DNA of 10,505 bases from JAPUDQ01 sp049291395 (GTDB lineage: Bacteria; Patescibacteriota; Saccharimonadia; Saccharimonadales; Saccharimonadaceae). A model generated the notes under the pieces. That model was not told where the DNA came from, made no database searches, and saw only the letters and a program-made list of their open reading frames with translations. The translations under genes were made by a program, and so were the position numbers. Positions 1 to 4,868 of this stretch are shown here, piece after piece (positions within the stretch are counted from its first letter, which is position 1; each line of letters opens with the position of its first letter). Where the stretch lies: NCBI GenBank assembly GCA_049291395.1, contig JBATPJ010000001.1, positions 1 through 10,505 of the forward strand, written 5' to 3'.

Positions 1-2
1 GA

Positions 3-116
3 GTCCTTACAAAGAATCTAGAGATTCTCTGCAAGGAGTGGATGGCAAGAGCCAACCATTCCTACCTGTTTAACAGCCCATTAACATTTCTACGGTTTAC
101 ACTTGTTCCGTGTTAG
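3..116 (+). other. Possible tail of a gene entering from the left
   Basis: Frame 3 is open from the left edge to a TAG at 114-116 (37 codons). An internal ATG at 42 follows AAGGAG, but at only 3 nt spacing, which is too close for a normal ribosome site. The translated tail shows no motif I recognise, and an open run this short can occur by chance. It could be the C-terminus of a gene that starts outside the window. No intrinsic terminator with a T-run follows it. Confidence 0.15.
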
Positions 117-187
117 TTGACTGAACCCTAGAGCGCACAACGTGCGCATGCATTTCGCTGATGGCTCCCCAACTGAGCTAATCGCCC
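115..187 (-). pseudogene. tRNA-like fragment, 5' half only
   Basis: Read on the minus strand from 187, the sequence gives a textbook tRNA opening: GGGCGAT acceptor strand, TA, then a D-arm with stem GCTC/GAGC and loop AGTTGGG (178-164). After that the fit fails. No 5-bp anticodon stem forms, and the matching acceptor strand ATCGCCC is not found before the left edge. A GGTTCAGTC segment at roughly T-arm distance (about 119-127) resembles a damaged T-loop. The simplest reading is a decayed tRNA or an integration scar. An intron-split tRNA whose 3' half lies beyond the window is an alternative. The 5' half is clear; the gene status is not. Confidence 0.3.
133..147. repeat. Short GC-rich hairpin
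   Basis: GCGCAC (133-138) and GTGCGC (142-147) form a perfect 6-bp stem with a 3-nt loop. No T-run follows on either strand, so it is unlikely to be an intrinsic terminator. It lies where a long variable arm would be expected if the adjacent tRNA-like sequence were a decayed class II tRNA. Confidence 0.4.
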
Positions 188-242
188 AGGTATAACTGAC
201 GGTTATTCGGTAACCTATTGATCTATTAAAGCGTATTTAGGG

Positions 243-710
243 TTACTTGGCTAGCGTAGGCGGGGTAGGGCTAAATTGTTGGATGTATTTATAAGCTCTT
301 TCCCAAGGGAGATGTGCGTATTGCCAGGGTAGACGGTGGTTGTTGGCTTTGCAAAAATCTTCGAGTGCGGTTATGGAGTTTTCGATAACGCAGCGTTCAT
401 AGCTCCACTCGGGGAATCTTGTTCGCATGGTATTTTCTGTCTCTTCAAGTAATTCTTTTTCTGTAGTCCAGCCGTTGTGGTCAAAAGCCCATGTGCCGTT
501 CGACGCAAACATATGGTTGCCCGAAAAACCCGTTTCGGGCTTGATAAATATCATAGTGTAGCCTTCGTGTCCGTGTAACTGCACGAAAAGATTGGCTAAG
601 ATATGGCAAGCCCCTGCAGCGAAAAATGCCTGATCTTCACGTTGCCACGACGCAAACATATCGCGCCGCTCTTCGGCTGTTCTTTCAAATAGTATCGATG
701 GTTTGTACAT
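243..710 (-). CDS. Conserved hypothetical protein with Cys-His-Asp pattern
   Basis: This 155-residue protein has no signal peptide or membrane segment. I do not know its function. I recall similar unnamed bacterial proteins of this pattern, with a central stretch holding Cys35 in GACHILA, His66 in GNHMF and Asp77 in WAFDHNG. A Cys, His, Asp series in this order, with the Cys at a helix start and the His and Asp on following strands, is what papain-like or transglutaminase-like cysteine enzymes show; a peptidase, amidase or deamidase role is therefore possible but is inference. The ATG at 708-710 is supported by GAGGA about 10 nt upstream. It is AT-rich compared with typA and lies downstream of the toxin-like nuclease on the same strand, separated by two hairpins, so it is probably transcribed separately. 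Confidence 0.72.
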   Translation of the reverse strand: MYKPSILFERTAEERRDMFASWQREDQAFFAAGACHILANLFVQLHGHEGYTMIFIKPETGFSGNHMFASNGTWAFDHNGWTTEKELLEETENTMRTRFPEWSYERCVIENSITALEDFCKANNHRLPWQYAHLPWERAYKYIQQFSPTPPTLAK

Positions 711-761
711 AATTTTTGGTCCTCATATCTTGTGCTGTATGGCTAGTCTAGCTATGAGATT

Positions 762-788
762 ATTTTAACACCCTGCCAGTCATATCAA
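762..788 (-). promoter_or_regulatory. Candidate promoter of the 155-aa gene
   Basis: On the minus strand TTGATA (788-783) precedes TGT-TAAAAT (770-762), an extended -10 arrangement. The 15-nt gap is short, but TGn boxes tolerate weak -35 elements. An alternative -10, AATAAT at 759-764, gives an 18-nt gap. The leader to the ATG would be about 44 nt and contains the GAGGA ribosome site. The -35 overlaps the edge of the hairpin at 786-824. Confidence 0.35.
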
Positions 789-824
789 AGAAAATAGAGA
801 TCCTTACGATCTCAATTTTCTTTG
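786..824. repeat. Long hairpin overlapping the -35 of the 155-aa gene
   Basis: Bases 786-802 and 808-824 form a 16-bp stem with one A-A mismatch and the loop CTTAC; the core is GAGATC/GATCTC. The A-rich left arm and T-rich right arm resemble a bidirectional terminator, but no extra T-run follows on the minus strand. It could be a backup terminator for the upstream nuclease gene, or an operator for the 155-aa gene, because its edge covers that gene's candidate -35. Confidence 0.55.
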
Positions 825-924
825 GTGCAATTTTACAAATCTACTTGAACCTATTTCGAGGAAAATTGCTGAATTGTAGATGGATGTCTAGCGGGTAAGT
901 ACATACAATCGCTTTTGCTCTGCG

Positions 925-968
925 AAAAAAGAAATGCGATCTGAGCTATACAGCAGAGATCGCATTTC
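925..968 (-). terminator. Intrinsic terminator of the toxin-like nuclease gene
   Basis: Bases 931-942 (GAAATGCGATCT) pair perfectly with 957-968, giving a 12-bp stem with a 14-nt loop. On the minus strand the stem is followed at once by TTTTTT (930-925). It begins 14 nt beyond the stop codon of the 128-aa gene, the standard placement for a Rho-independent terminator. Confidence 0.9.
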
Positions 969-982
969 GTATCTTAATCATA

Positions 983-1369
983 CTAGATCTTCTTATTGAA
1001 ATCAAGCAATCCATTGCGCTTTGTAATAATCATTACTCTGTTAACTTTCTTGAAATCGTTGAATCGTCGCTCTATCTCAGCAATGCATTTTTGCTGAGGC
1101 ATTTTAGATCCACGAATGTCAAAAATAATGTTTGGTGACTGCTTGAGAGCAGATCGGAAACTATGCTCAATCGTGTATTTTCCATTGCTTTTGGGACTTT
1201 TTATTTCCCACTCTAGGTCAAGTATTTTTATGTCTGGTGTTCTTGCACCTTTGCGCTGGACAGGTGGTAACAATTCAACGTCAAAACCCTGTTCTGTTAG
1301 GAACACAACGGATGCATTTTCGTGTGTATGGAGTACTACGCCATTTGGCGTTATTTTGCCCTTTTTCAT
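983..1369 (-). CDS. Stand-alone CdiA-CT-like PD-(D/E)XK nuclease
   Basis: This 128-residue protein resembles the C-terminal tRNA-nuclease domain of contact-dependent inhibition toxins of the CdiA family (PD-(D/E)XK fold), here without the large delivery protein. Supporting residues are Glu17 in an N-terminal helix, Asp46 in TPDIKI, and Glu55-x-Lys57 in WEIKSP, spaced as a PD...ExK active site. The following SFRSALKQSPNIIFDIRG stretch is also typical of that group. There is no signal peptide. In the family such domains cleave tRNA inside target cells; that this one does so is inference. No cognate immunity gene is recognisable; the only same-strand neighbour downstream is the unknown 155-aa gene. 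The start ATG lacks a Shine-Dalgarno but has TATACT 7 nt upstream, suggesting a leaderless message. The AT-rich composition and the position beside tRNA-Leu hint at acquisition. Confidence 0.7.
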   Translation of the reverse strand: MKKGKITPNGVVLHTHENASVVFLTEQGFDVELLPPVQRKGARTPDIKILDLEWEIKSPKSNGKYTIEHSFRSALKQSPNIIFDIRGSKMPQQKCIAEIERRFNDFKKVNRVMIITKRNGLLDFNKKI

Positions 1370-1461
1370 CAGTATGAGTATAACAGGTTATCTATCAAAT
1401 CTTGCCGCCCAAAACCCTCCGTGAGATAGATGAAACAGCGTATGAGCAGTGCCAGCATCAT
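1369..1461 (-). other. Possible 30-codon upstream ORF, TGATG overlap
   Basis: An ORF of 30 codons starts with two adjacent ATGs (1461 and 1458) and stops at a TGA whose A is the A of the nuclease ATG. Such 1-nt stop-start overlaps usually mark translational coupling, and a coupling leader would explain the missing Shine-Dalgarno of the nuclease gene. Against this, the ORF is short, lacks a convincing ribosome site, and contains the nuclease gene's own -10 candidate near its end. The two explanations compete. Confidence 0.15.
1377..1385 (-). promoter_or_regulatory. Extended -10 promoter, leaderless nuclease gene
   Basis: On the minus strand TGT-TATACT ends 7 nt before the ATG at 1369. Initiation 6-7 nt after the -10 would place the message start at or next to the ATG. 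No good -35 lies 16-18 nt upstream; a TTGATA is present but at only 10 nt spacing. Confidence 0.5.
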
Positions 1462-1506
1462 CCCGGAGCCGAATAGTTTAGTGGAGCTACACCAGAACTA
1501 ACCTCC

Positions 1507-1534
1507 AAATAAAAAGGACCAGCCTTGCTGATCC
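1507..1534 (-). terminator. Intrinsic terminator of tRNA-Leu
   Basis: On the minus strand GGATCAGC (1534-1527) pairs with GCTGGTCC (1523-1516), an 8-bp stem containing one G-T pair with loop AAG, followed by TTTTTATTT (1515-1507). It begins 9 nt after the encoded CCA of the tRNA. Confidence 0.88.
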
Positions 1535-1542
1535 GTTTCATT

Positions 1543-1628
1543 TGGTGCGGATGAGAGGACTCGAACCTCCATGTCCTTGCGAACACTAGCACCTGAAGCT
1601 AGCGCGTCTACCATTCCGCCACATCCGC
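1543..1628 (-). tRNA. tRNA-Leu (anticodon CAG)
   Basis: The minus strand folds as a class II tRNA of 86 nt with encoded CCA. The acceptor stem is GCGGATG/CATCCGC followed by A and CCA, the D-arm contains the GGTAGACGC stretch usual for tRNA-Leu, and the anticodon stem is CTAGC/GCTAG with loop TTCAGGT. A long variable arm and a T-arm with GGTTCGAGTCC follow. The anticodon CAG (C34 A35 G36) reads CUG codons. The 5' end of this gene is also the start of the upstream tandem repeat. Confidence 0.96.
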
Positions 1629-1835
1629 TTGATGTGATAACTTATAGTTTACCGTCAATTCCGGACGTTATTGATATTCCCGACGCGCGCGTCTACGATC
1701 AATTTGCGTTTCACGCAGCGCCGCATCCGATCAATGTGATAATTTATAGTTTACCGTCGATTCCGGACGTTACTGATATCTCCCCGACGCGCGCGTCTAC
1801 GATCAATTTGCGTTTCACGAGGAGCGCCACATCCG
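1617..1835 (-). repeat. Tandem repeat containing copies of the tRNA-Leu 5' end
   Basis: Two adjacent units, 1617-1718 (102 bp) and 1719-1824 (106 bp), are about 90% identical by hand alignment; 11 bases of a third unit follow (1825-1835). Each unit begins (plus-strand reading) with CGCC[A/G]CATCCG, the complement of the tRNA 5' end; the first occurrence is within the tRNA itself. Each unit has TATAAG or TATAAA on the minus strand (1641-1646, 1743-1748), 12-14 nt before a tRNA-like start. Each also has a 12-bp perfect palindrome GACGCGCGCGTC (1682-1693, 1786-1797) that runs into GTCTAC, so it contains the tRNA's GCGCGTCTAC D-arm segment. The units look like duplicated tRNA promoter plus a damaged tRNA 5' part. 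I found no credible protein here. Confidence 0.85.
1641..1646 (-). promoter_or_regulatory. Candidate -10 box of tRNA-Leu
   Basis: TATAAG on the minus strand lies 12 nt before the mature tRNA 5' end, so a transcript would start about 5-6 nt upstream of the tRNA. The box is kept (TATAAA) in the second repeat unit. No standard -35 lies 16-18 nt upstream; a nearby TTGACG is too close to pair with it. Confidence 0.4.
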
Positions 1836-1875
1836 TCCACCTTTCGGTTTCGGTCAGGTGAACTCGTACTAGAGT

Positions 1876-1881
1876 ATTATA
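1876..1881 (-). promoter_or_regulatory. TATAAT box upstream of the repeat array
   Basis: A perfect TATAAT on the minus strand lies between the Nudix gene and the tandem repeat. A transcript from here would run through the array into tRNA-Leu with a leader of about 240 nt. The -35 at the right distance is poor (TTTCTC). It may be the ancestral tRNA promoter, left behind by repeat expansion, or a chance match. Confidence 0.35.
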
Positions 1882-1901
1882 CATCCTAAGATTGGCTAGA
1901 G

Positions 1902-1926
1902 AAATATTTTACTGAGAAAAATATTT
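1902..1926 (-). terminator. AT-only hairpin at the 3' end of the Nudix gene
   Basis: AAATATTTT (1902-1910) and AAAATATTT (1918-1926) can form a 9-bp AT-only stem with a 7-nt loop that spans the Nudix stop codon. It lacks GC pairs, so it is weak as a terminator; I see no better one before the tRNA region. Confidence 0.2.
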
Positions 1927-2319
1927 TGCAAGTGTTGTACGGTCGTGGTCCGATGGGTTGTTATTGACGCAGTTTTCATAAGTAGTGCTATCGACCCAGG
2001 TGATTTCTTCGGTATCATTTTTGTCGATCGGGATTACATCTGGTATTGTGCCGGAAGCTACCTCGTAGGTGATACCGATGGTATGGAGATCATCTTTGAC
2101 GTAGGAAAATGCACGCACGATGCCCCGTATTTCGACATCGAGGTCAAATTCTTCCTTGAATTCGCGGATAAGTGCTTGCTCAGGATCTTCACCAAACTCG
2201 ACATGGCCGCCAGGGAGGTGATACATTCCCGGAGCTATTTTCTTTGTCAGGGCACGTTTTGCGAGCATCACCCGGCCGTCATGAGCGAGGATTCCCGAGA
2301 CGATAACATCTTGTTGCAT
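1909..2319 (-). CDS. Nudix hydrolase
   Basis: This 136-residue single-domain protein has a nearly complete Nudix box: Gly38, Glu44, then Arg52-Glu53 and Glu56-Glu57, where the acidic residues bind Mg2+. The usual Gly after that (GX5EX7REUXEEXGU) is Asp59. Members hydrolyse nucleoside diphosphates linked to another group X, commonly damaged or excess nucleotides; PGGHVEFGE is typical of MutT- and ADP-ribose-type enzymes, but the substrate cannot be fixed from sequence. It is cytoplasmic, with no signal. The ATG at 2317-2319 has no Shine-Dalgarno; TAAAAT lies 6 nt upstream, pointing to a leaderless message. It diverges from typA across an 87-bp gap. Confidence 0.92.
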   Translation of the reverse strand: MQQDVIVSGILAHDGRVMLAKRALTKKIAPGMYHLPGGHVEFGEDPEQALIREFKEEFDLDVEIRGIVRAFSYVKDDLHTIGITYEVASGTIPDVIPIDKNDTEEITWVDSTTYENCVNNNPSDHDRTTLAKYFSQ

Positions 2320-2325
2320 GAGAGT

Positions 2326-2334
2326 ATTTTAACA
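2326..2334 (-). promoter_or_regulatory. Extended -10 promoter of the Nudix gene
   Basis: On the minus strand TGT-TAAAAT ends 6 nt before the ATG. The same TGTTAAAAT occurs at the 155-aa gene promoter. A -35 of good quality is not evident. Confidence 0.45.
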
Positions 2335-2360
2335 TAGAGCTGTTATACGGTGTCACATTA

Positions 2361-2369
2361 TGGTATAAT
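2361..2369 (+). promoter_or_regulatory. Extended -10 promoter of typA
   Basis: TGG-TATAAT is a consensus extended -10. Transcription would begin near 2376, giving a leader of about 31 nt before the ATG at 2407. This rules out the in-frame GTG at 2350 and the ATG at 2368 as starts, because both lie in or before the promoter. Confidence 0.7.
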
Positions 2370-2381
2370 GCTTAGCAAGAG

Positions 2382-2406
2382 GAAGCCACATAACGGCTTT
2401 ATTTTT
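2382..2406 (+). promoter_or_regulatory. typA leader hairpin with T-run
   Basis: GAAGCC (2382-2387) pairs with GGCTTT (2395-2400) around a 7-nt loop, followed by ATTTTT just before the ATG. The only purine-rich ribosome-site candidate, AAGAGG (2377-2382), is over 20 nt from the ATG in linear sequence; folding the stem would bring it within about 7 nt. The same stem plus T-run also looks like a short attenuator. Which role applies, if either, cannot be decided here. Confidence 0.4.
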
Positions 2407-4227
2407 ATGACAGAACCAGACAAAATCCGAAATATTGCCATCATTGCTCACGTCGACCACGGTAAGACGACGCTTGTTGATGGGCTGCTGAAACAGTCCA
2501 ATACCTTCCGTGACAACCAAGCCGAGATGAGCCAAGAGCTGATCATGGACAGTGGTGACCAGGAGCGCGAGCGCGGAATCACCATCACCGCCAAGCAGAC
2601 GACTATCTACTGGCAGGACCTCAAGATCAATATCATCGATACGCCAGGACATGCTGATTTTTCTGGTGAAGTCGAGCGAACGCTCAATATGGCTGACGGC
2701 GTGCTCCTGATCGTCGACGCCCAGGAAGGCCCAATGCCACAGACCAAATTCGTTCTCGGCAAAGCACTTGAGCTTGGTCTCAAACCGGTCGTCATCATCA
2801 ACAAGATCGACAAACCAGCTCGTCGCGTCGACGAAGTCGAAGATGAACTAGCTGACCTTTTCTTGGAGCTTGCGACTGACGACAGTCAGCTGCATTATCC
2901 GGTCTACTTCGCAATCGGTCGCGAGGGCAAAGCCTGGACGTCGATGCCGGACGATCCTGCAAGCGATGCCGACCTCACACCAGTGCTCGATGCGATCCGT
3001 AATGACATCCCAGCGCCACAGGTGAGCGCTGAGGGTGGCTTCCAGTTGCTTGTCACTGCACTTCAGTATGATAATTTCCTGGGCAAATACGCCATCGGTC
3101 GCATCCACCGTGGCACGGCACGCAAAGGTATGCCGATCATGCTTATCAAAGCCGACGGTACACAGACTCCGAGCAAGATCGAGAGCGTCTTTGTGAACCG
3201 TGGTCTGACTCGCGAAGAAGTGCCCGAAGCCGGTGCTGGCGATATCGTGTCGCTGACTGGTACAAGCAGCGCACACATCGGCGACACTATGGCCGATCGC
3301 GACCAGCCTGAGGCTCTGCCGACTATCCAGGTTGAGGCGCCGACTATTAGCATGTACCTGGGGCCAAATACCAGCCCGATGAAAGGCCGCGAAGGTGAAT
3401 TTACGACCAGCCGCCAGATCGGTGATCGTCTGACGCGTGAGCTCGAGACCAATGTCGCGCTCAAAGTTCGCGACGAAGGCATCGGTTTCGTGATCTCTGG
3501 CCGTGGTGAGCTACACCTCAGCGTGTTGATCGAAGCCATGCGCCGCGAAGGCTATGAGTTCGAGGTCGGACGACCAGAAGTCGTCACGATCAGCGAAGAT
3601 GGTATCACCAAAGAGCCGGTCGAAGACCTGATGGTCGAGATCGCACCAGAATTTGTCGGTGTCATCAGCCAAGAACTTGGTTTGCGCCGCGCCGAACTTG
3701 TCAAACAGGAGCAGACTAGCAGTGGTGCTGCGCGGATGGAATACATCATCACGACGCGGGCACTGATCGGACTGCGCAACTCACTTCTGACCGCCACCAA
3801 AGGCACCGTGATCCTACATAGTTTGCCACGCGGTTATCAGCCGATCGGCCAGAAACTAGCCCGGACACGGAGTGGCGCACTGATCGCCTTCGAAGCGGGT
3901 ACGACGACGCCATATGCTCTCGAAAACGCCGAAAGCCGTGGTGAGCTCTTCGTCGGTCCTGGTATCGAAGTCTACGCAGGTATGATCGTCGGCCTCTACA
4001 ACCGACCCGATGATCTCGAGATCAACGTCTGTAAGGCTAAGCATCTGACCAACATGCGCAGCAAATCGTCTGACGGTACTGTCCAGCTGACGCCATTTAC
4101 CGACCTCAGCCTCGAGCAATGTATCGACTTCATCGAAGACGACGAGCTTCTGGAAGTCACACCGAAAAGCCTCCGCCTCCGCAAACGCTACCTCGATAGC
4201 AACGAACGCAAACGCAACAGCAAATAG
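2407..4227 (+). CDS. typA: GTP-binding protein TypA/BipA
   Basis: A translational GTPase related to EF-G that binds the ribosome and supports 50S assembly and growth under stress or cold. The 606 residues match the usual family length (607 in E. coli). G motifs are present: G1 AHVDHGKTT (14-22), G2 ERGIT with Thr59, G3 DTPGH (78-82) and G4 NKID (132-135). The beta-barrel, EF-G-like domains III and V (with GRGELHLS) and the TypA-specific C-terminal domain follow. The start at 2407 gives MTEPDKIRNIAIIAHVDHG, the normal N-terminus; an upstream in-frame extension to 2350 is excluded by the promoter. It is monocistronic, with its own promoter and a perfect terminator. Confidence 0.98.
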   Translation: MTEPDKIRNIAIIAHVDHGKTTLVDGLLKQSNTFRDNQAEMSQELIMDSGDQERERGITITAKQTTIYWQDLKINIIDTPGHADFSGEVERTLNMADGVLLIVDAQEGPMPQTKFVLGKALELGLKPVVIINKIDKPARRVDEVEDELADLFLELATDDSQLHYPVYFAIGREGKAWTSMPDDPASDADLTPVLDAIRNDIPAPQVSAEGGFQLLVTALQYDNFLGKYAIGRIHRGTARKGMPIMLIKADGTQTPSKIESVFVNRGLTREEVPEAGAGDIVSLTGTSSAHIGDTMADRDQPEALPTIQVEAPTISMYLGPNTSPMKGREGEFTTSRQIGDRLTRELETNVALKVRDEGIGFVISGRGELHLSVLIEAMRREGYEFEVGRPEVVTISEDGITKEPVEDLMVEIAPEFVGVISQELGLRRAELVKQEQTSSGAARMEYIITTRALIGLRNSLLTATKGTVILHSLPRGYQPIGQKLARTRSGALIAFEAGTTTPYALENAESRGELFVGPGIEVYAGMIVGLYNRPDDLEINVCKAKHLTNMRSKSSDGTVQLTPFTDLSLEQCIDFIEDDELLEVTPKSLRLRKRYLDSNERKRNSK

Positions 4228-4233
4228 ATGTAA

Positions 4234-4269
4234 TATTAAAAATAGCCCCATGCAGGGCTATTTTTAATA
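4234..4269. terminator. Bidirectional terminator between typA and the DUF2569-like gene
   Basis: Bases 4234-4248 and 4255-4269 are a perfect 15-bp inverted repeat with a 6-nt loop; the GC core GCCC/GGGC is flanked by A5 and T5 runs, so it works in both directions. It starts 6 nt after the typA stop and ends 15 nt from the stop of the convergent gene. Confidence 0.93.
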
Positions 4270-4284
4270 CCTTTTAAGTTTGTG

Positions 4285-4794
4285 CTATTTGATAAGCGTT
4301 TCTTTGACACGGCGTGACTGGAAGAAATAGAGCGTCAGGAGTCCGGTCAGGATGACGCCGACGAGGATGTTCGTGATGAGTTTTCCCGTGTCTTCAGTAG
4401 AATTCATGACGGTAGAAATGATACCGTTGAGCATCGAGAGTCCGAGTGTCGCGACAGAGGCGATCTTGCCGAGCTTTTTCTGCATGATGATCAGCACGGC
4501 GCTACCGATATAGCCCACAGCAAGGATCGGTGAGAAGATGACGTCGAGAACTGTTCGTGTAGTGCTTTGGTCACTGGCGCCAAAGGTCTGTCCGATCATA
4601 CCGAGTCCTGCGAGGACAAATACGATGACCCAAAATAGTAGCCATCCGCCTACACCATGAAGTGACTTCTGAGTAACGACATATTGGACTGGCTGTCCGG
4701 CCTGTGGGGCTACTTGTGGCTCGAATTGTGGCTGTGGTTGCGGAGCTGGTGCTACCGGTGGGGTTTGTGGTACTTGTTCGGGTGCGTCTGCCAT
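4285..4794 (-). CDS. DUF2569-like four-helix membrane protein
   Basis: A 169-residue protein with a Pro/Gln-rich, probably disordered cytoplasmic N-terminus (residues 1-38) and four predicted membrane helices at about 51-69, 83-104, 110-130 and 139-158. The GVGGWLLFW entry to helix 1 and the SRRVKETL end after helix 4 resemble DUF2569 family proteins, whose role is unknown. The Pro/Gln tail is longer than the core family needs and could bind a partner. The start is supported by AAGGA about 7 nt upstream, one of the few clear ribosome sites in the window. It is transcribed alone: a promoter candidate lies upstream and the typA terminator downstream. Function is not inferable from neighbours. 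Confidence 0.8.
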   Translation of the reverse strand: MADAPEQVPQTPPVAPAPQPQPQFEPQVAPQAGQPVQYVVTQKSLHGVGGWLLFWVIVFVLAGLGMIGQTFGASDQSTTRTVLDVIFSPILAVGYIGSAVLIIMQKKLGKIASVATLGLSMLNGIISTVMNSTEDTGKLITNILVGVILTGLLTLYFFQSRRVKETLIK

Positions 4795-4822
4795 ATAGTT
4801 CCTTGATTAGTTGTTATCTCAC

Positions 4823-4852
4823 AGTGTAGCGCAACCTGAGAACAATTGTCTA
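4823..4852 (-). promoter_or_regulatory. Candidate promoter of the DUF2569-like gene
   Basis: On the minus strand TAGACA (4852-4847), 18 nt, then TACACT (4828-4823). The leader to the ATG is about 22 nt and contains the AAGGA ribosome site. Confidence 0.4.
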
Positions 4853-4868
4853 GGTGAAATGAATACGT

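Noticed and set aside
1..187. Group I intron inside a tRNA on the minus strand
   Set aside because: Only about 50 nt separate the D-arm from the R-like element, too little for P1-P6, and no matching S element was found; kept only as an alternative for the half tRNA.
1617..1835. CRISPR array
   Set aside because: The units are about 104 bp, contiguous and nearly identical along their length, with no short repeat and unique spacer pattern and no cas genes.
1571..1861. A 96-codon plus-strand ORF across the tRNA and repeat array
   Set aside because: It starts inside tRNA-Leu on the opposite strand, its protein repeat only mirrors the DNA repeat, and it has no ribosome site or recognisable domain.
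2350..2406. Upstream in-frame extension of typA from GTG 2350 or ATG 2368
   Set aside because: The TGG-TATAAT promoter lies within it, and the residues do not match the TypA N-terminus, which begins properly at 2407.
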